From Sambucus nigra (taxonomy: Eukaryota > Streptophyta > Magnoliopsida > Dipsacales > Adoxaceae): a DNA stretch of 64,000 nucleotides. The notes beneath the pieces were generated by a model. That model was not told the origin of the DNA. It worked only from the letters and a program-made list of their open reading frames with translations, and ran no database searches. The position numbers and the translations under genes are program-made. Shown here piece after piece: positions 1-10,468 of this stretch. Where the stretch lies: NCBI GenBank assembly GCA_949130495.1, contig OX422207.1, positions 369,231,868 to 369,295,867 on the forward strand, given 5' to 3'. The first letter of the stretch is position 1; each line of letters opens with the position of its first letter.

Positions 1-1088
1 TAGAGATCAAGGTAGACCTAGGCGAGTCGTGGCTCTCTTTAGAAGGTAGTCTCTCTTAGCAATACCTTAGATTTGGATCCTGACGAATCTGAGTCCTGAC
101 CCTAGGTGAAACTCCATCATCTTGTACGCCACCGGTCTGAGGTAGATTGTTGTTGTGGTGAGACATCACTACACTTTCTTTTAGTGATTACTTTCATATG
201 AAAATAGAATAGTTTCCCCTAGACAGGGCCAATTATGTGTGCAAAAATAATCACAATAAATAATCCTAAGAAAGTAAGTAAATGAAGAAAGTAAATCAAT
301 CACAAGCACAACACACAATATATGTGGCTCGACAAATTACCTACGTCCACCTAGAGGTTACTAGTTTTCATATTTGTGTGTCTCTCAATATTATTAAGTT
401 GCATACCTTAACCAAGAGGTGGGAGTTTACATTTATAGTCGTGTTCAAGAGGTTGGATTGTTTATGTAACTCTTCCTATGTGAGTATAGCTCGTATGGTG
501 TCCTTGAATATTTCTCCGAGATAATTGGTAGCCGGTTTGATTTTATTGTATGAATTTAAGAACATATTAAATATATGGGTGAAATTCATTTTTTGAGTTT
601 GATCGGATAATCCATGTCTTGTAATGGGCTCGTCAACCAACTTTATAACTGGGCCTCATGAATTATTGTAGCCCCACAGATTTTAAAGACGACATTTGCG
701 ATATTCTGTTAAAGTTAATTTCACCTTAGTTAATGTACGTTGTCCTTTCATGAGATTACATTTTTCACTTTTATATATATTGTTGTTCACTTATGACGAG
801 TGCGGAACCTAGTTTCCATTTATAATTACTCCTTATGCCCGCATGGTAAATGCGAGCTACACCCCTTTTCTGAGTGCTTTCATTTGTTGAGTGTAAAAAC
901 TGGAGAGGACTTTTGGTCATGCATGCTTTAACATTTATATGGGTTAGAAAAGATTAATCGAATCTAAATTATCACATGTGTTTGCTTATCTCACATTTCT
1001 AAGGTTTCAATTTTGTTGGAGTTTCCCTAATAATGTTAATAATTGCAGACTTTTGTGTGAACTCTAGTTTAATTTATTGATAAGTTAT
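1..1088. other. No gene recognised; left flank of nested element
   Basis: I see no coding region here; the only open frame (282-524, 80 codons) has no recognisable motif. This stretch continues after the inserted element at 7621. The 7621-7855 part resembles the 3' untranslated end of a related LTR element, so 1-1088 is probably internal sequence of that older element. That assignment is inferred from position only. Confidence 0.3.
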
Positions 1089-1963
1089 GTTATTGATTAA
1101 GGGTGAAAAGTAGCGTCACGTCAAAACACTAATCGTTGTTTTCTGTTCACCGCCTTAATACAAAAACATAAATTACGACTGCACTTGCAATACAAGTATA
1201 GCGGTAAGTCGGGTATCAAAAATTCACAGAGACTAGTTGCTAGAATTTATAGGATTTAATACTCCTAAAATAAAAGTGTAAAAGGTGATAGGTTTGAAAT
1301 AAAGAAAAGGGAAAAATTCAGAAGTTAAGTCTAAACTAGCATTAATAAAACGAGAGTCGGGATCGTGTCCCCAACATGAGCTAAACAATTAATAATTAGA
1401 ATTTCGGTTCGAAAACATTTAATCGAGCATTTTCAATTAAGTATAAACATCACACAATAAGGAATTTAATCCAAAGTTGCGAAATTAAACATTTAACAGA
1501 AAATGGTCACACGCATCTTAAATTCGGATTATCGCTATAAACACTAACGTTGCATGACAAAGAAAGTTAAACGCATAATAATCCGACTTTAATACGCGAG
1601 GTTTCAATTAAATGCAATTTTACACAAAACCTAATTTTCGGAGCTCAACATCCATCAATGGCGAACACACGACCCAAACACTATGTAACTACTCACTACA
1701 CATGATTAATCTAATTAAATAACTAATTAATAAACAAAACAAGAAATAAATAAACCAAACTAATTTATCTAGGCAAGAAAGTAAAGAACAACAAAGAAAT
1801 TAATCTAAAACAACTAAGTACAAAGCTTGAAGATAATGAATAGTAACATTAACTTACAAAGTGGGAAAAACACCCATGGAAATGAGGAGAGGGAAGCTCC
1901 AAAAACTCCCCAAAGTTCTCTAACCTAAAATGAAATATATCCCCAAAGAAATGCCCCTAACAC

Positions 1964-1972
1964 TCTATTTAT
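1964..1972 (-). promoter_or_regulatory. Probable TATA box of the 3' LTR
   Basis: The minus strand reads TATAAATAG here. It lies about 70-115 bp downstream, in element sense, of the GTCGAC dyads, which is the usual place for a U3 core promoter. The matching box in the 5' LTR is at 6933-6941. Confidence 0.6.
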
Positions 1973-2043
1973 ACCCCAAAACAGACCCCAAAAAAAACCA
2001 AGCCAAAAAATCCAAAATAAGTCAATTTTTGTCCATATCTGAT

Positions 2044-2079
2044 GGGACCAGTCGACCTCATGTTTGGGACCAGTCGACC
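2044..2079. repeat. Duplicated dyad motif GGGACCAGTCGACC (22-bp spacing)
   Basis: Two identical 14-mers at 2044-2057 and 2066-2079 contain the palindrome GTCGAC. The 5' LTR has a single version at 7012-7025 with GACCGGTCGACC. This is the shortest example of the dyad clusters found in most LTRs of this window. Confidence 0.85.
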
Positions 2080-2158
2080 GCACTTTTGGAATTTTCCTTG
2101 GGCTGGAGAGAACCCCCTTTTCCACTTTGAACCAATTTTGACACGTTGCACGGAAACG

Positions 2159-2470
2159 GCTATAACTCCTTCATACGGAATCGAAAAGAGGCGTGGTCAA
2201 AACCGACACGAAGCTAATTAAATTATATACATGATTATATTTTGGAACCTTACAAATTATTCAATATGAAATTACCAAAATGCCCTTGAAGTAGCAGAAA
2301 ATACTGAAACCATTCAAAAATGGGCATAACTTCCACATACGGAGTCAGAATGACGCACGGTTAGTGGCCACGGAAAGATAATTTGATGATGTACATGTTG
2401 GTAAGTTCATTCCATAAAAAATAGTGAGTTTGAAAAGACGAAATTTCCCTTGAAGTAGCATTCAAAGACG
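2159..2470 (-). repeat. Diverged tandem duplication inside the LTR (about 165-bp units)
   Basis: Two successive blocks, from about 2159 and from about 2326, share the same order of words: a TAACTCC/TAACTTCC start, CATACGGA, a GTGGTCA/GTGGCCA segment, then CCCTTGAAGTAGCA at the end (2283 and 2446). The same pair occurs in the other LTR near 7105-7405. It looks like an old internal duplication within the LTR. Confidence 0.55.
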
Positions 2471-2669
2471 GAACTTCTCCGAAATGCAGCCGAACCTCAC
2501 TTTTAGCGTTCCAATACCTACAAAAGCAAAAATAACCCCTGAAAAGCATGTATATATCCAAATCCAAGGTTTTCTGGTTAATGAGCATAATTATAGGCAT
2601 TTAGGACTGTAAAAGTGCTAGAATGCATAAAGATAACGGGCGAAAATATGTAATATTCCATACGAATCA

Positions 2670-2684
2670 CACCCCCTAACTTAA
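2670..2684 (-). other. Polypurine tract of the non-autonomous element
   Basis: On the minus strand the sequence AAGTTAGGGGGTG abuts the TG start of the 3' LTR. That is the expected position and composition for the plus-strand primer of an LTR retrotransposon. The same tract, as AAGTTAAAGGGTG, precedes the related plus-strand LTR at 7856. Confidence 0.8.
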
Positions 2685-4736
2685 ACATTGCTAGTCCCTA
2701 GTGATGAAACAAACAAAACTAGTCCACAGAAGGAAATACAAAATGCATATATGCATCGAAATATAATTTCCACTTTCGTAAGGAACACGATTGCATTTAT
2801 CATATGCAATAAGCCGTTAACCCCCTAGGTTACCCTAGTGGACGAGTGTCGTCTCATGAGGGTTTTCATGAATTAAACCCACAAACATCATATGGTTTAC
2901 TCAAAATATGCCCAAACCAACATGTGACAAGCCCAATAAAAGCAAAAAAGATTTCATATGCATTATTAGCAAACTGAATGAATTCACACAAAAGTCTAAA
3001 TCATTAACATTATAGAATGCACCTCATAGAATTGAAACCTTAAAATGTGGGAGGGGAGCGAGCACATGCAAAGTGTGATTTGTCAAAAACTTATATAAAC
3101 CGGATAAACATTAAAGCAAGCATATATTCAATCCTCACGGGTATTACACTCATCAAATGAAATTCAATTGAAACAGGGAGGTAACACACAGAACATGAGA
3201 GCTAAAGAGTAAATGTAAATGGAAACTAGGTCGCGCACATGTCACAAAAGAAGAACGCTATATATAAAATGAAAAATGTAATCTCAATGAAAGGATACCG
3301 CACACTAAAAGAGGCAAAATGCATTTTCACAGATTATCACAACTATTATGACTTTTAAATTACATCAACCTAAGCTCACATAGGACTTGTATAGGGTTAT
3401 AATGTAGGTATGGCTAAGGTACGAAATGAAGGAATGTATGTATGGATTCAAAGTGTTCGGGATGAAAACTCGGGATAATGGGAAAATGCGAGCAATATCA
3501 AATTTGGAAAACAAGTTCCAAAAAGGCATTAGATATATCATCGGGGAGAGTAATCAAAGCTTATTGAACACTATACACAACATATACATCTTTCTCTTTA
3601 TTTTCTTTTCTTCTTTTTCTCATTTTTTTCTTTTGTTTTATTTTTCTTTTTTGCTTTCTCTTTTTCTCTTTTTTTCACTACTTTCTTTTCTTACATTTCT
3701 CACTCTCATATGCCTAAATTTCAACCGACATCATAACAACAACATTCAATCCCAAGTAACATTCCAAACAAAGGTATGGATAGTGTATGTATGGTTTATA
3801 ACTCCAATTTAGAATTGGTTATGGGAATTGGGTTATGAAATGAAAGGCTATATTTAGGCTCAAGGGGGTTAACGAGGGTAAACATATAAGGGTGAGGTCA
3901 AGGATAATATGGGTGATATAACAAAGAGGGCCTATGAGCATTTCAGAAAGTTAACGCAATTCTCGAGTCAAAACAATATATGACAATCATGCTCAAGTAA
4001 TAAATCTCAAGTATGAACTCAATTAAAGAACGATCAAATGAAAAAATAGTGAGATTACCGACGATTTCAACGTTTTCAAAGAGGAAAGAATAGTGTATAA
4101 CACTCACAAACGATGAAAGGTACAAAGATTACTCGGTGTAAGTATATATAATGCAACGAAAGATTACCGAGTTATAAAAATCTTAAACCAAATCAATATA
4201 ACCATAAAAGTGCATGTGCTCATGGGATTAAAGTTTAATTCATGACGTTATTCATAATATCAATAAGTGAGACTAAAGTCTAATAACTTCTAAAATCAAG
4301 AACATGCATCATTGGGTTGTCTATTGGATCGGGCAATTATTGAAATTTATCATCGAAAATAAGGGAAAAATGCCCAAAAAGGAGAAAAAAGAAAGAAAAT
4401 CTTTTTGAAATTTTTGAATTTTTCTAAGAAAACCATACTAAGTAACTAACATGTGAGCAAAAACATGGACTAAAATAATAAATGGATAGAATATCCCACA
4501 CCCCCTAACTTAAAACTTGACATTGTCCTCAATGTAAATTAAGAACCAAGTCAAAGAGAGGAAAATATCGATATTACCCAAAAGTGGACTGATTCCCATA
4601 AGAACAAGTCCAAAGAATCTACAAAACAAGTTAGTACCGAGCATAGCAAAAACAAATAACAAAAAGTTAACTAAGTACACTAGACTAAATTAAAAAGAAA
4701 GAAAGAATAAAAAGCTAACTATATACAACCTACTAT
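2685..4736 (-). other. Non-coding 3' internal region of the element
   Basis: No conserved protein signature is seen. It contains a pyrimidine-rich block (about 3588-3700) that creates a spurious 128-codon frame on the plus strand. A second purine-rich sequence resembling the polypurine tract, in CCCCCTAACTTAAA context, occurs near 4500-4515, shortly downstream of the ORF in element sense. Confidence 0.5.
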
Positions 4737-5867
4737 TTAGACTCCACACATACTGTACACTAGAAGTCTAAATAGGTGAGGGTCCACCATAATAATGATT
4801 TGACTTTGGAGGATAACCGATGTACCCTCACATACAAGCATGCCCTCCAAAAAATATGGATTCCGTTTTAACAACGGAAGGCATGTGTAAGGCGGAAGAA
4901 ATGAACCATCGCCAATTAAAGGTTTTGGTGGGACGATGGGGGGTTTGGATTGAACAGGTGACAAAAACAAGTGGGGACCGAGAAAAGCCAAAAATCCTCC
5001 CAAAGATTTTGAAGTTGTAATGGGAGGTGGCGCACACAAAGGCAAAGATGCGATCGTGGAGGGAAACTCGAGCAAGTACTCCTCATCGGCGATCGGGTTT
5101 AAAACATTAAAGTTTGAAACCGAATCATTGGGTACATGTTCCGGTGTGGTAGTAGAGAGTGAAAATGGGGATGAAAGAAATTCAAACTCATGAGATGAAT
5201 CATCATCGCATGAAGTTGGAATTTCAAAGGAAATAATATCATTCTCAATGAAATGTTCTTCTTTGGGGGCCAAAGAAGAAATCATATCATTACAAATAGA
5301 TATTATGTCATTATCATCCTCACTTTCAATATATATTACGCAATGGGCAAAGTCTAGAATGACTTGTTCCAAAGTAGGCAAAAGATCCTCATTTGGTTCA
5401 AAACATTCCTCGACCTCGAAAGTCTCAGAAGCAAAATCGTCGTTAGACTCAAATAATAAATACAACTCATGTTCCCACGAACGATTTTCTTCTTGATAAC
5501 GAGTTTCAACTTTCTCATTTTCATATATACGCAAACCCTCACCGAATGTCATAGGTCGAGGTGCGGAAGCATGAAAATTGAAACTTTGAAAATTACCATC
5601 GGACTGAAACGAAAACTCATTAATATAAGAATTTTGAAAACTATTCGAATTCGTTTCAAAATTCCTATTATAAGGAGGTAAAGGCCCAAAATCATTGTCA
5701 TCATCAACGAAACTCCAATAACCTAAGTTTTGACTTTTGTTATACCCGCCCAAAGTAATATTTGAATTTGAAACTTTTTGGGACTCTAAGTATTCACCGA
5801 AAGTCATAGGTTTGCGAGAATTTTGAGAATTATAACAACGATTACCGAAAGAATTGAAATAAGACAT
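4737..5867 (-). CDS. Unknown 376-aa acidic protein of the non-autonomous LTR element
   Basis: This is an intact ORF of 376 codons and the only substantial coding region of the element. I do not recognise the protein. The N-terminal part (about residues 1-110) is rich in Asn, Ser, Phe and Gly and holds a duplicated motif: RKPMTFGEYLE near residue 20 and PRPMTFGEGLR near residue 105. The middle (about 125-240) is strongly acidic and Ser-rich. Next come a hydrophobic, proline-rich stretch (about 275-325, with PPIVPPKPL) and a hydrophobic C-terminus. No zinc knuckle, protease DSG, RT YxDD or integrase motif is present, so this is not an ordinary gag-pol. An intact frame in an otherwise non-autonomous element suggests it may be functional, perhaps a gag-like or accessory protein. 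Chance or recent pseudogenisation cannot be excluded. The start was taken as the first ATG of the frame, 174 bp downstream of the PBS. Confidence 0.7.
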   Translation of the reverse strand: MSYFNSFGNRCYNSQNSRKPMTFGEYLESQKVSNSNITLGGYNKSQNLGYWSFVDDDNDFGPLPPYNRNFETNSNSFQNSYINEFSFQSDGNFQSFNFHASAPRPMTFGEGLRIYENEKVETRYQEENRSWEHELYLLFESNDDFASETFEVEECFEPNEDLLPTLEQVILDFAHCVIYIESEDDNDIISICNDMISSLAPKEEHFIENDIISFEIPTSCDDDSSHEFEFLSSPFSLSTTTPEHVPNDSVSNFNVLNPIADEEYLLEFPSTIASLPLCAPPPITTSKSLGGFLAFLGPHLFLSPVQSKPPIVPPKPLIGDGSFLPPYTCLPLLKRNPYFLEGMLVCEGTSVILQSQIIIMVDPHLFRLLVYSMCGV

Positions 5868-6040
5868 GCTTACCCCAAAAATGGCTCAAGTGGCAGATTC
5901 CACAAAGTAGGTGCGAGCGGGAAAAATTCAACCGTTTCTAAGTGCGCAAATGTGGAAGTCCTGCAAAATATTAGCAAATAATACAAGTAGAAAGAGAATA
6001 CTATGAAATACTAAATCAAATAAAGTCTAAAACAAACTAG

Positions 6041-6058
6041 TCCCCGGCAACGGTGCCA
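6041..6058 (-). other. Primer-binding site, tRNA-Asp type
   Basis: The plus strand reads TCCCCGGCAACGGTGCCA. This equals the 3' end of plant tRNA-Asp including CCA, with one mismatch as I recall that tRNA (GGCGCCA). It lies 3 bp from the 5' LTR, so the minus strand carries the complementary primer-binding site and fixes the element's orientation. Confidence 0.88.
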
Positions 6059-6061
6059 TTT

Positions 6062-7615
6062 TGATCGATGGTTAAAAGTAGCTTTGCGTCAGAACACTAA
6101 TCGTTGTTTTCTGTTCACCGCCTTAATACAAAAACCTAAATTACGACTGCAGTTGCGATACAAGTATAGCGGTAAGTCGGGTATCAAAAATCCACAGAGA
6201 CGAGTTGCTAGAATTTATAGGATTTAATTCTCCTAAAATAAAAGTGTAAAAGGTGATAGGTTGGAAATAAAGGAAAGGGAAAAATTAAGAAGTTAAGTCC
6301 AAACTAGCGTTAATAAAACGAGAGTCAGGATCGTGTCCCCAACATGGGCTAAACAACTGATAATTAGAATTTTGGTTCGAAAATATTTAATTGAGCATTT
6401 TCAATTAAGTATAAACATCACACAATAAGGAATTTAACCCAAAGTTGCGGGATTAAACATTTAACAGAAAATGGTCACACGCATCTTAAATTCGGATTAC
6501 TGCTATAAACACTAACGTTGCATGACAAAGAAAGTTAAACGCATAATAATCCGACTTTAATACGCGAGGTTTCAATTAAATGCAATTTTACACAAAACCT
6601 AATTTTCGGAGCTCAACGCCCATCAATGGCGGACACACGACCCAAACTCTATGTAACTACTCACTACACATGATTAATATAATTAAATAACTAATTAATA
6701 AACAAAACAAGAAATAAATAAAATAAACTAATTTATCTAGGCAAGAAAGTAAAGAACAACAAAGAAATTAAGCTAAAACAACTAAGTACAAAGCTTGAAG
6801 GTAATGAACAGTAATATTAACTTACAAAGTGGGTAAAACACCCATGGAAATGAGGAGAGGGAAGATCCCAAAAATCCCCAAAGTTCTCTAACCTAAAATG
6901 AAATATATCCCCAAAGAAATGCCCCTAACACTCTATTTATAGCCCAAAACAAACCCCAAAAAAAACAAAGCCAAAAAACCCAAAATAAGTCAATTTTTGT
7001 CCATCTCTGATGGGACCGGTCGACCGCACCTTTGGAATTTGCCTTGGGCTGGAGACAGCCCCCTATTCCACTTTGAACCAATTTTGACACGTTGCACGGA
7101 AACGGCTATAACTCCCTCATACGAAATCAAAATGAGGCGTGGTCAAAACCGACACAAATCTAATTCAATTATCTACAAGATTATGTTTTGAAACCCTCCA
7201 AATTAGTCAGTATGAAATTACCAAAATGCCCTTGTAGTAGCAGAAAATATCGAAACCTTTCAAAAATGGGCATAACTTCCACATACGGAGTCAGAATGAC
7301 GCACGGTTAGTGGCCACGAAAAGATAATTTGATGATATACATGTTGGTAAGTTCATTCGATAAAAAATAGTGAGTTTGGAAAGACCAAATTTGCCTTAAA
7401 GTAGCATTCAACAATGGAACTTCTCCGAAATGCAACCGAATCTCACTGTTAGCGCTCCAATACCTATAAAAGCACAAATAATCCCTGCAAAGCATGTATA
7501 TATCCAAATCCAAGGTTGTATGGTTAAGGAGCATAATTATCGGCATTTAGGACTGTAAAAGTGTTAGAATGCATAAAGATAACGGGCGGAAATATGCAAT
7601 ATTCGATACGAATCA
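6062..7615 (-). repeat. 5' LTR of the non-autonomous element (1,554 bp)
   Basis: Direct repeat of 1094-2669 with TG..CA ends in minus sense, adjacent to the PBS on one side and to TSD copy GTTAT (7616-7620) on the other. A TATA-like box (minus-strand TATAAATAG) is at 6933-6941. A single dyad GGGACCGGTCGACC is at 7012-7025. Confidence 0.93.
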
Positions 7616-7620
7616 GTTAT

Positions 7621-7855
7621 CTTTGTTATTATTGATCTTTTGTATTGGATTTTGGGCAATCATAGTATGAGTTGACTTGATATTTGTGGGTAACATTCTT
7701 ATAAACCCTCAAGAGAGAAAACTCCTCCCTTAGGGCGAATGATTCCAAAAGTGGTTTTTATCCAATGCACAATTCTCCTACTTGTGGTTTTACTTTCGAT
7801 CATTGTTTCTTCACACTTCATTTCTTAGGACTACTAATGTGTAAGTTAAAGGGTG
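7621..7855 (+). mobile_element. 3' end of internal region of an older related LTR element, with polypurine tract
   Basis: The last bases, AAGTTAAAGGGTG, match the polypurine tract of the element at 1094-7615 (AAGTTAGGGGGTG). About 60 bp upstream also aligns (GTGGnnTnnTTT..., TTAGGACTA.CAATGT-like words). It is therefore the tail of a related element in plus orientation, into which the minus-strand element inserted. Confidence 0.6.
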
Positions 7856-9340
7856 TGATTAGTCACAAATATTTCATATAAATCCCCTTATATTTGCGCA
7901 TTCTAGCATTCCCGTTCGCATTATTCTCGGAATTTATGCCCATTTACTATAAAACCTCTATTTTCATCATATATATATTGTGCAATGTCTATTTAAGATT
8001 TTATAGGTATTGGGAATGCTAGGCGTGAAGCTGGGTTGAATCCGAGGGAACATCCGTTGATAATTGCAACTTTAGGGGCGTTTTAGTAATTTCATCACTC
8101 AAGGTTGGGTCTCGAGATCTTCACGGAAGTTGAATCTCATCGAGTCATCTTTGTGTGGATGTTGACGGTTCATGAATACAACTTATAATAATGAAGTTAA
8201 GGAATTTTTTGTGGAGTGAGGTGCATGAACATGCAAGACATCATAGCTCCCGGTTTTCCCCTTAGGTGTGAATCGATTTTTGCCTTTAGCCGAATCAATT
8301 TGATTTGAATCAGTACGAAGATTTAACGAGCCGAATCAATTTGGCCCAAATGGGAGAATCGATTTAGGCCTCAGTTTTGCACAATTGATGTATTTACAAG
8401 TTTGCCACTTTGGTAGGGGAATGTATGTAGTTTGGTTCACTCTTCATTTGTAAGGATCAAATATTTTAGGCAAAATTTTTAGCATTATACTCTCTTACTC
8501 TCTCTCTCCTAGTTTGATTTCTCTCTCTTGCTTTCCATTTAATATAAAATAATTATTGGTTGAATTTGATTGCACTCTTATCTACTCTCCATTTGGTAAG
8601 TTTTGTTGTTATCACTTTCAATTATTAATATAATTTTGGTTGGTTTACATATATGAGCTCTCCATTTATGAGTCTTACTTGCATAGTTATTCTTTGTTTC
8701 CAACACAACTGTCTAGTCTTTAAGGTTAGGGATCATAATGCCACCATGGATGATTGGTTTTCATATTTAGGGTTTTACTTATATTTATTTTAATAAAACC
8801 TCTTGTGATGTTATTGGAGTATCCTAGTTTCCTACCTTCTCTTTTCTAACAAGGGTAGTTTTTGAAGCTTTACTACAACCCCAACCCATTTGGCACCATA
8901 TTAATTAACCCTTAATCCTCCATAGATGAGTTTGGTCTCTACATGGTCGATGTTCGGACTTAATTAATTATTATCGATTAGAATCAATTTAAATTAAATT
9001 TTGTCATCTACTTGTTAAATCCAAGGTGGGAGAATGATCCATAATCCCCTTTTGTCCATTTGAACTCATATGATTCCTAGTTTCATTCATCATAGAAATC
9101 GTCTTTTACGCATCCTCTTTTATTTTAACGTATGCTATGATAGTTGATTCTTGGACTTCACCACCGCTAAATATCATCACCTTTTACATTTTTATTTTGT
9201 GATTTATAGCGACCATCTTATAACCCGATTTCATTATTCTAGGAAATTTTAGTCCCTTTGGAATACGATCCTGGCCTTGCCCAGTTATTACTTGTTGCAA
9301 TTGATATGAACTTGAACCAAACACTATTTTAAGAGCATCA
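7856..9340 (+). repeat. LTR of the older related element (about 1,485 bp)
   Basis: It begins TGATTAGTCAC directly after a polypurine tract and ends ..GAGCATCA. Blocks shared with the LTR at 6062-7615 in minus sense include GCATTCTAGC, TATAGGTATTGG followed by GCTA, and near the end ATCACCTTTTACA followed by TTTTATTTT. The 3' boundary is inferred from the CA end and loss of similarity. No target-site duplication could be paired. Confidence 0.65.
8270..8366. repeat. Dyad cluster with core AATCGATT/AATCAATT
   Basis: Five near-copies of GAATCGATTT or CGAATCAATTT occur at about 8270, 8291, 8305, 8331 and 8356, separated by unrelated sequence. The same core appears in the unrelated gypsy solo LTR (18515-18609 and 18946-18979). 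Confidence 0.75.
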
Positions 9341-10418
9341 TTATGGGAAAAATCCTCCCAAATTAGATTTTTTTATGAACAAATTGAGGGAGAATTCGAT
9401 TTGGTTAGATAATGTGTGGTTGGTAAAAATTATTCCTCCCATTTACGATCTTAGACCTACTCATATAATTGGAACCCAATATGTAGTGCTCATTTGATTT
9501 AGTTTAAAATTAAATGACACCCATGCCAATCAAAACGACAACAACATAAGCATCCTAATCCTCATAATTCTCGGAATTAAGAAATATGCACCGTTCGCAA
9601 ATGGTGTGAGATTTTGTGAGTCTAATCTAGATAACCCTTAGATTCAAATCTCACTGGTGTTACCGTTAAATACATTCCTGGGATGTACCGATCGTAATCA
9701 TCTGTTTAACTATCACATAATTTCCCGAACCATCAAACAGGTTCCCCGTAGTTTGGAATCAACTACTATGATTTCATTGTAACCGTTCTGAAATGATGTC
9801 AATACCCTATCTCAATTGTGAACATTTCAATAGTGCTAGGACCGAAATTCCAATCTTCTAATGATCAAACCGAAGTGGCACCATTGGAATTCCTACTAAG
9901 ATCTATTGAACGACATTAATATGAAATAATATAATTAAAACAAATAAAAGGCATTCTCGTAACCATGATTCTTATTTCAAAATTAAAAGACAGACCTCTA
10001 CTTAAAAATACCTTCGTATAATGTTTTAATAATTAAACCCCAACATACTCGCGAGTTTATTTTACATAAAAATAAAATAATGGTTTGGGTTATCAATTTA
10101 GGGATAATCCTATGGTAGATTAGGTCTACGATTGATCTAGGTATTATTTTTATGGGGTTTGGGAACCAGATTACGAGTTGGGAAGGTATTAGTCTCCCAC
10201 TTGCTCTTAATATTTCATTAATTTTATGCTTATTATCGCTCTTTACATTATATGATTACTTCTTAGTTTATTTTGGAACATGATTAGAGACCTTAGTTAG
10301 AGCTTAGGTGTAAACATGGGTACACGAGAGTTCTTATGTGTGAATGTGCATTTGGATAACGAGTGGTCTTTAATATGTATATGGTTACGAGAAATTTGTA
10401 TAGAGAGAGTTCGTTAAA
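9341..10418. other. No feature recognised
   Basis: About 1.1 kb of AT-rich sequence between two LTR elements. No open frame of note, no repeat and no recognisable protein motif. Confidence 0.4.
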
Positions 10419-10450
10419 AATGCGTGTGCGTGTGTGTGTGTGAGAGAGAG
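10419..10450. repeat. GT/GA microsatellite
   Basis: A short (GT)n run followed by (GA)n, immediately upstream of the insertion point of the gypsy element at 10469. Confidence 0.9.
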
Positions 10451-10468
10451 ATGGGTGCATCTCTATCG

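Larger units (their letters stand above)
1094..2669 (-). repeat. 3' LTR of the non-autonomous element (1,576 bp)
   Basis: This is a direct repeat of 6062-7615, bounded by TG..CA in minus-strand sense. It is 22 bp longer than the 5' LTR. The visible main difference is a second copy of a 22-bp unit holding the motif GGGACCAGTCGACC (2044 and 2066), present once in the other LTR. Confidence 0.93.
1094..7615 (-). mobile_element. Complete non-autonomous LTR retrotransposon (LARD/TRIM-like, coding an unknown ORF)
   Basis: The element has two direct repeats of about 1.55 kb (1094-2669 and 6062-7615) that begin TG and end CA. It is flanked by a perfect 5-bp target-site duplication, GTTAT at 1089-1093 and 7616-7620. 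In minus-strand sense the order is 5' LTR (7615-6062), a primer-binding site matching the 3' end of tRNA-Asp, a leader of about 170 bp, one intact 376-codon ORF, about 2 kb of non-coding sequence, a purine tract, and the 3' LTR (2669-1094). No gag, protease, reverse transcriptase or integrase motif is visible, so it must be mobilised in trans. The LTRs look highly similar with scattered substitutions, so the insertion is not brand new. It sits in a related element of opposite orientation (see 7856-9340). Confidence 0.93.

Noticed and set aside
3426..3812. 128-codon plus-strand open frame
   Set aside because: Created by a pyrimidine-rich tract inside the non-coding part of a minus-strand element; the translation is low-complexity Phe/Leu/Ser.
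6041..6058. Possible tRNA-Asp gene fragment
   Set aside because: Only the 3' end is present and it lies exactly at the LTR border, so it is a primer-binding site and not a gene.
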